From Streptomyces violaceoruber (GTDB taxonomy: Bacteria; Actinomycetota; Actinomycetes; Streptomycetales; Streptomycetaceae): a stretch of 64,000 nucleotides of DNA. Made by a program: the position numbers and the translations under genes. Below, in pieces: positions 32,686 through 40,700 of the stretch. The notes beneath the pieces are model-generated. The model saw only the letters and a list, made by a program, of their open reading frames with translations, made no database searches and was not told the DNA's origin. Location of the stretch: assembly GCA_000720805.1 (NCBI GenBank), contig JODI01000022.1, positions 1 through 64,000 of the forward strand, given 5' to 3'. Position 1 is the first letter of the stretch, and each line of letters opens with the position of its first letter.

Positions 32686-34011
32686 TCAGCTCTCGAACAC
32701 TGAGTCCTCCTGGCCGGGCCAAGCAAGGGTTACGCCGACCCGCTGACACAGGTCGACCCACCTTTCCTCCGACGGCGCCCGTTCGACCCACAGAACGGCC
32801 ACTGCCTCCAACCCGCGTTCGCGGAGCTGATCCTGATAGTCGAGGACCTGCCCAAGACCTGCGCGAAGCTGGCGGGACTCGTTAGCGATCGTCAGCGACT
32901 TGACCTCGCATACAGTCACCCGTCCCGCGGCATCGCGCCAAGCTAGGTCGAAATCAGGGTCGGAAGCGTCGGGGGAGAGTGCTGTGAAGCCGCGCTTCTG
33001 TGCTTCCTCGGCCAAGGCGTTCTGGAGTCGCCGGTGCGTCGACAGGTTCCGACCCACAAGATCTGGGTCCGGCATGCTGGGGGTGGCCGGCGCCGGCGAG
33101 ACGTTCTCGTCTGGCGCCACGTATGTCTGCCCGACCCCGACGTCAGGGGCGGTGATCGTGGTCTTCACCGGCACGAGGTGGAAGCGAATGACCTTACGAA
33201 GAGGACCACCGCCCGTAGCAGGCGCCTCACCCTCGGAGTAGGGATCGCCTGGGTCGAGCGCCCACTCTCCGAGATAGCGCACTGTCCCGTGAGCGCCATC
33301 AAACAGACGCAGGCGCTTGCCGGTCTCTTGATGTTCCAGGATGGCCTTGTTGCCGCGGAGCATCTTTTGATCGCCGGTCTGCCCTTCGCCGGTGTAGTGG
33401 AAGGTGCCGTCTTCGTTCCAGGTGTCGTAGTAGCCGTGCTGGTGACCGGAGCTGGCTGCGGTGAAGATGAGGATGTTGTTCGTGCTGCTCGACGGTGAGA
33501 TTCCGTTCTGGGAGCTCCCTCCGTACTGCTTGTGCAGGTCGACTCGTCGAATCTCGTCCCCGGGCTCCAGGTGCCACTTCGGGTCATTGCCCTTTGAGAT
33601 CTCGATGGCTTCTCTGATGGCTTGCCACTCATCTTCGGCCAGGAGGTGGGGGTTACCGGCGAATGGCTGCCTGAGGATGGTCGCACTGGCCAGGCGCGGA
33701 TCGGCTGCAAGTTGGCTCTTGGGCACGCGCAGGTCCAGCCACTCATCAACCTGCAGTGGTACGTGGTGCCTTGGGCCGGGGTCTTCTGCCCAGTAGTCCA
33801 GGTCGGGTTGTCCGTACCCCGCGCTGCCGGTGAAGTGGCCGTGGGCGATCACGCCGGCGTTCGGTCCGCTCATCCACAGCACGAACTTGTCGCCGGCTGC
33901 CACGTCGTTCACGTAGCGCGCGATGGTCCATGACGGCAGAACGTGTCCGTCGCGACGGAAGCGCTCCAGGTAGAACTTCTTCGGGTTGCAGTGCAGAAGC
34001 CACGTAGGCAC
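32686..34011 (-). CDS. Modification-dependent nuclease: EVE + ScoMcrA-type SRA + PD-(D/E)XK
   Basis: 441 residues in three parts. Residues 1-135 are an EVE/PUA-like reader (PTWLLHCNPKKFYLE ... GDKFVLWMSGPNAGVIAHGHF). Residues 145-290 hold RRVDLHKQYGGSSQNGISP, HGYYDTWNEDGTFHYTGEG and GNKAILEHQETGKRLRLF, which I recognise as the SRA domain found in ScoMcrA-like enzymes. The C-terminal part has FDLAWRDAAGRVTVCEVKSL, a PD-(D/E)XK active site, instead of the HNH of ScoMcrA. GTG 34011 is the start. It should cut DNA carrying modified bases or phosphorothioates. A broken sulfur-binding-domain gene lies directly upstream. Confidence 0.7.
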   Translation of the reverse strand: MPTWLLHCNPKKFYLERFRRDGHVLPSWTIARYVNDVAAGDKFVLWMSGPNAGVIAHGHFTGSAGYGQPDLDYWAEDPGPRHHVPLQVDEWLDLRVPKSQLAADPRLASATILRQPFAGNPHLLAEDEWQAIREAIEISKGNDPKWHLEPGDEIRRVDLHKQYGGSSQNGISPSSSTNNILIFTAASSGHQHGYYDTWNEDGTFHYTGEGQTGDQKMLRGNKAILEHQETGKRLRLFDGAHGTVRYLGEWALDPGDPYSEGEAPATGGGPLRKVIRFHLVPVKTTITAPDVGVGQTYVAPDENVSPAPATPSMPDPDLVGRNLSTHRRLQNALAEEAQKRGFTALSPDASDPDFDLAWRDAAGRVTVCEVKSLTIANESRQLRAGLGQVLDYQDQLRERGLEAVAVLWVERAPSEERWVDLCQRVGVTLAWPGQEDSVFES

Positions 34012-34099
34012 AGGACCCCCAGGTGATTGCGCAGTTGGGTAACTCTAGGACGCAGCACTGACAACGAGGCGGCCTTTCCAGTCGCCAGCCCGTGGAGCC

Positions 34100-34486
34100 G
34101 TATCCGAGCCGACGACGCGGTTTTTCGAAGTCGTCCTTGGGAAGTCCCGCAAGCGGATCCGCCTCGTTCAGCGTGGAGAGTGTCGGCCCGCGTCCGCCGC
34201 TGGTGAGCTCCAGTCCCTCGACCTCAGCGATCTCCCACAGGCTATTGCGCAATGCCCAGAAGGGATACACGACGCTCCGAGCACCGGCGGGAGCTCCCGC
34301 GTAGGCCGTCAACAAGGGCGCCAGGGATTCCCGCACGGTAGACCAGCGATGTTCACCACGCCCTTGAAGAGCTTGACCGATCGCCCACAACACGAGCAGC
34401 GGCCGGTGCAATGCCCGGCCAGCACCACGGGCTGCGGGGGAGAGGTCCCGGACCCGCATGATCAGATCCGCCCCGCCATCCGTCAC
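34100..34486 (-). pseudogene. Truncated sulfur-binding-domain (SBD, ScoMcrA-like) gene
   Basis: From GTG 34486 (GGGGAGG six bases before it) the frame encodes RALHRPLLVLWAIGQALQGRGEHR, WSTVRESLAPLLTAYAG and YPFWALRNSLWEI, the pattern of the phosphorothioate-DNA-binding SBD domain. After GLPKDDFEKPRR (about 34100) similarity is lost, and no HNH or other nuclease part follows. The frame stays open to 33746 but then overlaps the next gene by 266 bases with unlikely composition. It is probably a 5' fragment of a larger restriction gene, or less likely a stand-alone reader subunit. Boundaries are approximate. Confidence 0.5.
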
Positions 34487-34542
34487 ATGAACCTCCCCGA
34501 GAGACCATGAACAGCGCCAGATTGGAGCACATGGCACTACAA

Positions 34543-35385
34543 CTAGGCTGCAAAGCCTTCCTGACAGAACCAATTGTCTCTAGCCAGGGCCGTGTATGTA
34601 GCCGTCTGCCAGCTATTTACATGGGCCGCACGTCGACTGTCAGCTTGTTCGGAAAGGTGCTGTTGAACTGCGGTCTCGCCACCACGATCAAACAACTGCG
34701 ACAGCGAATACTTGATGCTGTTCAGCTCTTGGGCAGCTTGAGATGCGTACAGCGTCGCTAGCTTGAACATCGAGAAGTGCTTGACGACTCTATGCTTCAC
34801 GGAATCCGGCCAGTCTACCGGCGGGGTGACGCAAAACGCGACTGCTGGAGGGCTGCCTTGCACGACATCGGCGTGAAGCCAAAGTTCGTTATCAAACTCA
34901 TCGTAATAAGGATGGATCGGCTCATCATCGACACTAGTAGGCGACACGTTCGATTTCGCATGGTTGCAATCGGCGCACGCTGGAATCAAGTTAAGCGGGG
35001 TAACACTCAACGCTGGGTACAGTGTTTTCGGTAGAATGTGGTCAAGTGTTGAAACTGAACGCTGGCCACAGAGAGGGCAGCGCCCGAAAGGCGCCGCGAG
35101 CATCAAATCATCGTAGATGAAGCGCCCGACAGCTTTTTTCTTGGCCATCCTGTACTTGTAGATGGCTATCAATTCAGTGTCACTGAGACTGGTAACGGCA
35201 AGGCTTGCTTGCTCTAGCGTATGCAACTCTGAAGATTCCGCTGCCGTCTCATAAATGTCGGCTGCCGACAACACTTCGCCTTCTGCATCTTTGAGACGTT
35301 CCCTCAGCCGCTTATTCTTAATGCGGCTCGTGCAGGTTCTATAACTAAACGAGGCTGTATGCACGGGCGGGTTAATTTTCCACAT
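34543..35385 (-). CDS. HNH endonuclease, PtuB-like partner of the ATPase
   Basis: 280 residues with a central HNH fold: GRCPLCGQRSVSTLDHILPK, then LNLIPACADCNHAKSN (zinc Cys pairs CPLC and CADC, catalytic DH and final N-H/N-x-K region). It follows the ATPase gene with the 1-base overlap TAATG, so the two are translationally coupled. ATPase + HNH pairs of this size and order are the Septu (PtuA-PtuB) anti-phage system. Codon use and GC content are much less biased than in neighbours, a sign of separate transfer into the element. Confidence 0.75.
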   Translation of the reverse strand: MWKINPPVHTASFSYRTCTSRIKNKRLRERLKDAEGEVLSAADIYETAAESSELHTLEQASLAVTSLSDTELIAIYKYRMAKKKAVGRFIYDDLMLAAPFGRCPLCGQRSVSTLDHILPKTLYPALSVTPLNLIPACADCNHAKSNVSPTSVDDEPIHPYYDEFDNELWLHADVVQGSPPAVAFCVTPPVDWPDSVKHRVVKHFSMFKLATLYASQAAQELNSIKYSLSQLFDRGGETAVQQHLSEQADSRRAAHVNSWQTATYTALARDNWFCQEGFAA

Positions 35386-36962
35386 TATTGGCCTCCTTCT
35401 GTCTCTCGCGCGGCAATCAGTCCGCGAATGATTCCTCGTGCTTCGCCGCCCAGCTGGCCGTCAAACCTATTGATAACTTCGTCGTACGTCTCACCCTCAG
35501 TCGCTGCTTCATCCAATAGACGATGAAAACCGGAACGCGTCACCTCGAGTCCAAAAACCTCGCGCGTAAGGACGCCGACATTTTCTCCGAATGTTTCAAT
35601 TTCTGGCCTCTCGGCAACCATTTCTCTTCCAGAGCGGCGCAATTTATATGCACAGTTACTGGGGACCTCTTGCAAAATGACTGGAGAATGTGTGGCAATG
35701 ATTGCCACGCCGTTTCGATTGATCAGCAGGTCTGACAGGGCCCGAGTGAAGGCGCCTAGTAGGGGAGGGTGCAGGTGGGCCTCTGGCTCGTCTAGTAGCA
35801 CCAGGGAACTCTCTTCGACGCTTTCGACTAGACGGGTCATAGTCAGCAACACGATTTTGTGACCGGAGCTCAAGTTTCGAAAGAGCTCCAGCGCATCCTG
35901 GGTCAGAGCCTCGTCATCGTCAGTTGCTGAGTCCGCGAGATCAGCGACGCCGGCGTCGCTGAAGATGGGATCCGCTTCGAGCATCTGTAGGGCGCGCCGC
36001 CACCGTGCCAGTCTGGTGCCCTGCAGACACGCCCTGACGCTTGTTGCGAATTCGCGTGCAATAGCGCTGGGATCCTTAGGGGGAAGGGGTTTGAGATTTT
36101 GGTTCAGCGGAAGTGGCTTCGATGTGCGATTCTGGCGAATTCTCTTGAGGCCGACGTAAGTGTACTGTAGGCCCTTGGTCTTATTTCGGGGTGTGCTAAT
36201 TGGTTCGAACGGGTCGAACGCGCTAAACGTTACGGAAACAAGGTTGGCGAAACGACCCCTGCGAACGCCGCGCGTGCCGAATGTGAATGTTCCAACTTCC
36301 TCTTCCCTGGCACTGGGGTCTGCTAGGGCGCGACTCATATGATAGAGAATGTGAGTTTTTCCTACACCGTTACGGCCGATCAGGACGTGAATGTTCGTAG
36401 GAGGCATCGAATTGGGGACAACTTCGAAATCGAAGGAGGGGGGCTCGTTTTCTGATCGAGTATCCGGAGGTAGCGTGTAGGTGAATTCGTAGCGTGTGAG
36501 TAGAGGTCCGCCTTGAGTGAGCCTGCGAAACTGGCCCTCGACAGTATTGCGGGAAACAAAACGAAACAGGGACGTCCCTGTTACATCCTCACCCAAGGAG
36601 CGAATATAAATACTTTCATCGAGCGCAATGTCGCGTAGAGAGCGCAGTACTTCTTCACGAATGTCTGTGCTCAGCCGGGTGAGACTCCGATAGTAGTCTG
36701 GGTCCTGTCCCACGGAGAAAAATACGTCGCTTAGTGTCTCGAATTCGTCCGGCAAGTCAGGTGACCGCTGATCTGCCAGCATGTCAAATTGGCCAATCTT
36801 GAGATCGCCAATTTCATGGACCTGGCCGGTGTCGTCTCGGACGTGTAGATGATATAGGGTGCTGTACCGGAACCAGTCGTCCCAGTTGTCTTTGATCAAA
36901 TATGCATGCTGAGATTCTCCTTCCGGAATTTGTGAGCCGAGAGGTAGAACAGTAAAGCGCAT
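35385..36962 (-). CDS. ABC-type AAA ATPase, PtuA-like
   Basis: 525 residues. Walker A LIGRNGVGKTHILYH is near residue 195, the signature LSSGHKIVLLTM near 370, Walker B SSLVLLDEPEAHLHPPL, and the H-loop AIIATHSPVILQE; this is the SMC/ABC-like class of defence ATPases. The first ~180 residues are a distinct N-terminal region and the C-end lacks a TOPRIM domain, which argues against an OLD/Gabija protein. With the coupled HNH gene it resembles Septu. ATG 36962 has AGGGAGG upstream. GC content is low for this genome. Confidence 0.78.
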   Translation of the reverse strand: MRFTVLPLGSQIPEGESQHAYLIKDNWDDWFRYSTLYHLHVRDDTGQVHEIGDLKIGQFDMLADQRSPDLPDEFETLSDVFFSVGQDPDYYRSLTRLSTDIREEVLRSLRDIALDESIYIRSLGEDVTGTSLFRFVSRNTVEGQFRRLTQGGPLLTRYEFTYTLPPDTRSENEPPSFDFEVVPNSMPPTNIHVLIGRNGVGKTHILYHMSRALADPSAREEEVGTFTFGTRGVRRGRFANLVSVTFSAFDPFEPISTPRNKTKGLQYTYVGLKRIRQNRTSKPLPLNQNLKPLPPKDPSAIAREFATSVRACLQGTRLARWRRALQMLEADPIFSDAGVADLADSATDDDEALTQDALELFRNLSSGHKIVLLTMTRLVESVEESSLVLLDEPEAHLHPPLLGAFTRALSDLLINRNGVAIIATHSPVILQEVPSNCAYKLRRSGREMVAERPEIETFGENVGVLTREVFGLEVTRSGFHRLLDEAATEGETYDEVINRFDGQLGGEARGIIRGLIAARETEGGQ

Positions 36963-37859
36963 AGAGCCTCCCTAGGGAAGTTTCGGCGATTTTCCACCGT
37001 CGGTAGGAGTGTCAGTCGGCTAGCGTGGTACCGGACAAGGCTATGGGGCGCATGATGAGCACGTACGGCGGTTTCGGCGATTCGGCATGCCGCACCGAGT
37101 CGTGATCGGACGTAGGACCGGACAGCAGTAGATAGGTCTCGCCCGCAAGTGCCGGCCTGCGGCCCCGCCCCCGGTTGGGGAGTCCCCCAGAACACCGAGT
37201 GGCCCCGTGCATCCTGCAGAGGAAAGCACCGCCGGCGGATTGGCTGCTCATCCGCTTCGAGGGCTTCGCCCACGTCACCCCCACCGAGCGCGCCGCCTTG
37301 CACCAGGCGGGCCTGTCCGACGAGCTCTGCCTCGGCACGGTGATCGTGCGGACCGTCACGGGTGCCGCCTGAGACTTCCGGTAGGACGGTCAGCCCGTGA
37401 TCCCCCGTGGCGTTGCCACGACGGATGAACTTGGCTTCAGCGAGCCACTGGATCCCATCCGTGATGGTGACGAGGTCTCGGGGATGCACGTTTATGCCAA
37501 GCTGCCGCTGCAACGTCAGGCCCGTCGCTTCGTCCGGCGCGCCTAACGGGCTCGCGATCGACACGACGCGTCCGAGGCGTCTCCTTGGCGTCGCAATGCG
37601 CCTTTTGTTCCTCGTGAGTCCAAGGAGTCAGCCGTGCGGCGCGCATCCGGTGGTTTGCGGTCGGTCTTGCCCTGTGCATGACGATCCTGCAGAAGCCCGT
37701 CAGGGGCTAGGCGCACATGCCGAAGCCATCAGGGAAGATCTTCCAGCCGAAGCCAGGGCTGTTCTCGTCCGTCGACGCCACGTTGTAGTCGCCCATCACC
37801 GCGAAGGGGCGGCTGCCCGCCGCGTCGCCACGACGGTCGCCTCGGCATAATCGCGTCCC
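36963..37859. other. About 0.9 kb without an identifiable gene
   Basis: No intact gene is supported. Short stretches look once coding: on the plus strand about 37210-37372 (LLIRFEGFAHVTPTERAAL... ends in TGA), on the minus strand about 37400-37565 (LTLQRQLGINVHPRDLVTIT...) and about 37707-37810 (PFAVMGDYNVASTDENSPGF...). Each lacks a start or family match. The region may be a graveyard of older cargo. Confidence 0.5.
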
Positions 37860-38489
37860 ATGGATCAGGGGGCAGCAGCCGTGTGGGCGGCAGGTATCGG
37901 TGTTGGCGGGGTTGTAATCACCGCAGGCATGGGGTGGTACGCCGCTCGCAAGGCAGCGGCAGCGCAAATTGAAGCGGCTCACAGGGCAGCGGCGGCACAG
38001 GTCGACGCGGTCCTAGCTGGCGTGCAAGCGCAGTTCTCGGCGCAACGCCAAGAGATGATGTGGCAGGTTCGCAGGGAGGCGTACACCGCGTTCCTTGGAC
38101 AAGTCGAAGCGGTGCGGGTGGCGGTCGTGGAGCTTGCCCATCTCTGCGGTGAGGCGATCGAGGTCATGGGTAGAGCAGGCAACACGGTTCCAGATCTCGA
38201 TACGCCAAGGGATCACCTTGCGCAGACCTACAAGGATCTGTGGCTCCGGGATTCGGCCCTCCGTCTGTCCGTCGACGTGGAGCAAGCCGAACAGGCAGAG
38301 CAGTTGAGGCTGCTGGTTATGAGAGCAGTGGAGGATGTCAGCGTGCTGGTGGACAGGATTTACATCGGCAGCCTCTTCAGGGCCGCTCGGCGGCAGTCAC
38401 AGGACTCCATCGATGAGCTGCACGAGGGCATTGTGGAGTGGACCAGGAATGCCAGGGGGAACCTGGGGTCGGCAAGTCAGGAGCCCTGA
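37860..38489 (+). CDS. Hypothetical membrane-anchored coiled-coil protein
   Basis: 209 residues: one N-terminal hydrophobic helix (VWAAGIGVGGVVITAGMGWYA), then a long Ala/Gln/Glu-rich helix (residues 30-75) typical of coiled coil, then a helical region. No family recognised. It could act as a small membrane sensor, but nothing proves it. ATG 37860; GC typical for Streptomyces, unlike the ATPase/HNH pair to its left. The 305-base gap after it (38490-38794) holds no gene I can support. Confidence 0.6.
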   Translation: MDQGAAAVWAAGIGVGGVVITAGMGWYAARKAAAAQIEAAHRAAAAQVDAVLAGVQAQFSAQRQEMMWQVRREAYTAFLGQVEAVRVAVVELAHLCGEAIEVMGRAGNTVPDLDTPRDHLAQTYKDLWLRDSALRLSVDVEQAEQAEQLRLLVMRAVEDVSVLVDRIYIGSLFRAARRQSQDSIDELHEGIVEWTRNARGNLGSASQEP

Positions 38490-38794
38490 CATGCGGCATG
38501 AACAATACTGAGCGAGGCTCCGGTAGACCTGGGTCAGGCCGCATGTTCCCCCAGGCATCCCCCAGCGGCACGTGATGGTGCGAATATCCAGGTCAGGGCC
38601 GCTTCAGCCGTCCCGCTGTAAATCTGCTGACCGAGGCTTCAGGTGGGCGTTGTCGATTCATCGAGTCCGCAACCATCAGGCCGTAGCAGGAGCAGTGGGG
38701 GTGGGTCGACGGGTCGGTCCGAGCTAGTGCTGTCTCTGAGGCTTCGCCGTGGCGATGAGACAGCAACTTGCTGGTTCTGTCAGTGGACTTCGGC

Positions 38795-39754
38795 ATGATT
38801 CTTCGGGTGACAAGAAGACCTAAGGCCGATCATGTTGAGGCAACGGCGGAACTCAACGATGCCGGCTGCGAGCCGGCAGAGCCCTACCCGGGACGTACGT
38901 CGATACCCTGGCTCGTCACGTGTCGCAACAAGCGTTGCGCTGGCAATGAGAAGCCGTTCAAGGTGTACCTCAGCTACATCCGCAACCCGGTGTACGGCGG
39001 TGCTGGCTGTGGTGAGTGCCGCAAGAGGCGGCGTGCGGAAGAGCGTCGCGCGGACATGGTCACTCGTGGACGCGTTCTGCCGATGGAGATCATCCACGAC
39101 GTGCGGCAGCCAACTCGTTCTTGGTGCCTTCGGTGCTGGCAAGTTGTCCTACCTCGCCTGGACAACATTCGCTCAGGCCAGGGTAGTTGCGAACACTGTG
39201 GCGGCAAGGCTCGGTTCCCTGACGAGAAGGCGCGACGGCTCGCCCGGGCTTGGGGCTATGAGCCTGACTCTGAGGTCCCCTACAAGAACGACACGACCAG
39301 GTGGCCAGGGCGATGCCTGGCCCATGGACATTTTTGTGATCCGTCCCTGAATGCCCGCTTCAGCGGTGGTCCCTGCGCCGAGTGCGCTGAACACGGGTTT
39401 AAACCGAACCGACCAGCGCTGCTGTACCTGGTCATCAAGTCGACGCTGACGGCTGCCAAGATCGGCATCTGCGGGGACACGCCGAAGAATCGTCGGCTGT
39501 ACGAACACGGTCGTAACGGGTGGACCGTCCTGAAGACGTTGCGGTTTCCGCTCGGGCGGGACGCGCGGGCTGTCGAGAAGGCCATGGTCGAGTCGTGGCG
39601 TGGTCGCGGTTGGTCGCCTGTCCTGGACAACGGCCTTGCGTACGACGGATACACAGAGACCGTGTCTCTTCGGTCGATCTCTACTGCGGAAATCTGGGCT
39701 GAGGTGCGTACGGCCGTGGTCGGGGCGGCCACAGAATCGTTTGAGGAATGCTGA
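38795..39754 (+). CDS. Zinc-ribbon repeat protein with C-terminal GIY-YIG-like domain
   Basis: 319 residues. Three cysteine-rich units come first: CRNKRCAGNEKPF ... CGEC, WCLRCWQVVLPRLDNIRSGQGSCEHCG, and RCLAHGHFCDPSLNARFSGGPCAECAEHG; each resembles the zinc ribbons of Vsr-like or homing-nuclease-associated proteins. Residues ~215-295 (ALLYLVIKSTLTAAKIGIC ... RRLYEHGRNGWTVLKTL ... AVEKAMVESW) fit a GIY-YIG-type nuclease core. It may recognise and cut specific DNA. ATG 38795 is preferred over a TTG at 38768. Its stop overlaps the next start. Confidence 0.6.
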   Translation: MILRVTRRPKADHVEATAELNDAGCEPAEPYPGRTSIPWLVTCRNKRCAGNEKPFKVYLSYIRNPVYGGAGCGECRKRRRAEERRADMVTRGRVLPMEIIHDVRQPTRSWCLRCWQVVLPRLDNIRSGQGSCEHCGGKARFPDEKARRLARAWGYEPDSEVPYKNDTTRWPGRCLAHGHFCDPSLNARFSGGPCAECAEHGFKPNRPALLYLVIKSTLTAAKIGICGDTPKNRRLYEHGRNGWTVLKTLRFPLGRDARAVEKAMVESWRGRGWSPVLDNGLAYDGYTETVSLRSISTAEIWAEVRTAVVGAATESFEEC

Positions 39755-39999
39755 TGAGCCCTGCTCGCATCCAGCGCCGTAACGCTAAGGGGTGGCGCAC
39801 ACCTGTTGGGTCCCCGTACGTCGGGCGTGGTAGCCGTTGGGCTACCCCATTCATCGTCGGCCAGGCATTGGTTGAGGGGCATGTGTGGGGCGACATCCTT
39901 CCCGCGATGCAACTGCCCAGCTTGTGCGGGGACACAGCGCGGACTGTAAATCTGCCGGCTCAGCCTTCCCAGGTTCGAATCCTGGCGCCGCCACATTGA
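39754..39999 (+). CDS. DUF4326-like protein ending in attR
   Basis: 81 residues. RIQRRNAKGWRTPVGSPYVGRGSRWATPFIVGQ matches the start of the DUF4326 pattern (RxQR-KGWR-P-YVGRPSRWGNPF). The reading frame then crosses the att core, which encodes the last ~19 residues, and stops at TGA 39997-39999 in chromosomal sequence. In the excised circle the core joins the sequence after attL and the frame would end PPHDRKGL. The C-terminal half of the usual domain is absent, so the gene was probably cut by an earlier recombination event. Confidence 0.6.
   Translation: MSPARIQRRNAKGWRTPVGSPYVGRGSRWATPFIVGQALVEGHVWGDILPAMQLPSLCGDTARTVNLPAQPSQVRILAPPH
39942..39995 (+). repeat. attR core
   Basis: 54 bp identical to 18000-18053. 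It begins at the anticodon stem of the tRNA-Tyr sequence; the 5' half of the tRNA is absent here, so this copy is not a tRNA gene. Confidence 0.95.
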
Positions 40000-40045
40000 A
40001 GAGGCCCCCTTCCTCTGCGGAAACGCAGCGGAAGGGGGCCTCTTC
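39998..40045 (+). terminator. Strong terminator beyond attR (original tRNA-Tyr terminator)
   Basis: A 16-bp perfect stem GAAGAGGCCCCCTTCC / GGAAGGGGGCCTCTTC around a 5-bp stem CTGCG / CGCAG with a GAAA tetraloop. Before insertion it would have followed tRNA-Tyr directly. Confidence 0.88.
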
Positions 40046-40169
40046 GTACGCGGTGATCCGCGGTGATCGCAGTGATCGACGGGGGTCCGCGGGGATCTGC
40101 ACCGAACTGCCTTCAGGCCGGCCCCGGACCACTCCGACGCGTGGGTCTGGTACCGCTCAGGAGGATGTC

Positions 40170-40325
40170 CTAGGGACCGGTTCGTCCTCGGCCACCCACG
40201 ATCGTCGAGGCCTGCGGCCGGTGGCCGTCGGCGATGGCGATCAGCATGTACGAACCGGCACCGGGCGCGTCCACGTCGTACGCCCCCTCGCCGTGCGACA
40301 CCGACCGGCCCAGTTGCCTCCCGCC
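40170..40325 (-). pseudogene. Remnant of a carboxypeptidase-regulatory-like domain gene
   Basis: Reading down from about 40325, the frame gives RQLGRSVSHGEGAYDVDAPG, SYMLIAIADGHRPQAST and IVGG, then TAG. This is the pattern of a CarboxypepD_reg-like beta-sandwich unit, found at the end of larger Streptomyces transport or surface proteins. No start or upstream domain is present. The rest of 40046-40480 has no gene. Confidence 0.5.
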
Positions 40326-40480
40326 GAGTGAGATGGGGCCCGTTCCGCGCCCAGGACGAACTGCCAGACCTCAGCCATCAGCAGGATGTTCAGGCCGTTC
40401 CCGCGGCCACGATCAGCGCGCCGCCCCCCGCTGAAGGCGTACAAGAGGGATTCACACGCCCATCGGGGCACACTGGCCCC

Positions 40481-40693
40481 ATGTCCACGCGTCGCAGACA
40501 CTGTCCCGAATGCCGTCGCGATATCGCCGTCGTCGCCGGACGCTTCGCCCGGCACGACCCGCCCGGCGCACGCGAGAGCGGCGAACTCGTCTCCTGCCCC
40601 GGCTCCCGGCGGCAGGCCGACCTCGGCGCGGCACAGCCCGCACTGGACGGCTACACGCTCCCCGAGTTCCCCGGTCAACTCCCGCTGTTCTAG
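40481..40693 (+). CDS. Small zinc-finger-like protein
   Basis: 70 residues starting MSTRRRHCPECRRDIAVVAG, with CPEC and a later Cys (LVSCPGSRR) and a basic N-end. The C-end (YTLPEFPGQLPLF) is hydrophobic. Good Streptomyces codon use and start ATG 40481 make it a likely real gene. Function unknown. Confidence 0.65.
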   Translation: MSTRRRHCPECRRDIAVVAGRFARHDPPGARESGELVSCPGSRRQADLGAAQPALDGYTLPEFPGQLPLF

Positions 40694-40700
40694 GCTGCTT

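Larger units (their letters stand above)
18000..39995. mobile_element. Integrated AICE (SLP1/pSAM2-type conjugative element) at tRNA-Tyr
   Basis: About 22.0 kb bounded by 54-bp perfect direct repeats. It carries a tyrosine integrase and excisionase beside attL, a primase-polymerase/ATPase replication module (RepPP type in AICE nomenclature), an FtsK-type TraB, Spd-like membrane genes, a GntR/UTRA repressor with operators, and a cargo of nucleases. The right-hand cargo at 34.5-37 kb is clearly AT-richer than the rest. The site and chromosomal neighbours resemble those of S. coelicolor SLP1, which also uses tRNA-Tyr. All core modules look intact, so it may still excise and transfer. Confidence 0.93.

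Noticed and set aside
33746..34100. Continuation of the SBD frame as real coding sequence
   Set aside because: It overlaps the nuclease gene by 266 bases, and the residues (Arg/Pro-rich) show no domain; I treat the SBD gene as truncated.
35385..36962. Gabija (GajA) or OLD nuclease instead of PtuA
   Set aside because: No TOPRIM-like acidic motif follows the ATPase, and the partner is an HNH protein, not a UvrD-like helicase.
38616..38627. CTGTAAATCTGC, matching 12 bases of the att core (tRNA-Tyr anticodon region)
   Set aside because: Flanking bases do not match and no tRNA structure follows; it may be chance. A relic att site cannot be shown from this alone.
18000..39995. CRISPR array or insertion sequence within the element
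   Set aside because: No regularly spaced repeats with unique spacers and no transposase were found; the GTGACGCAG repeats are too close and run in both directions.
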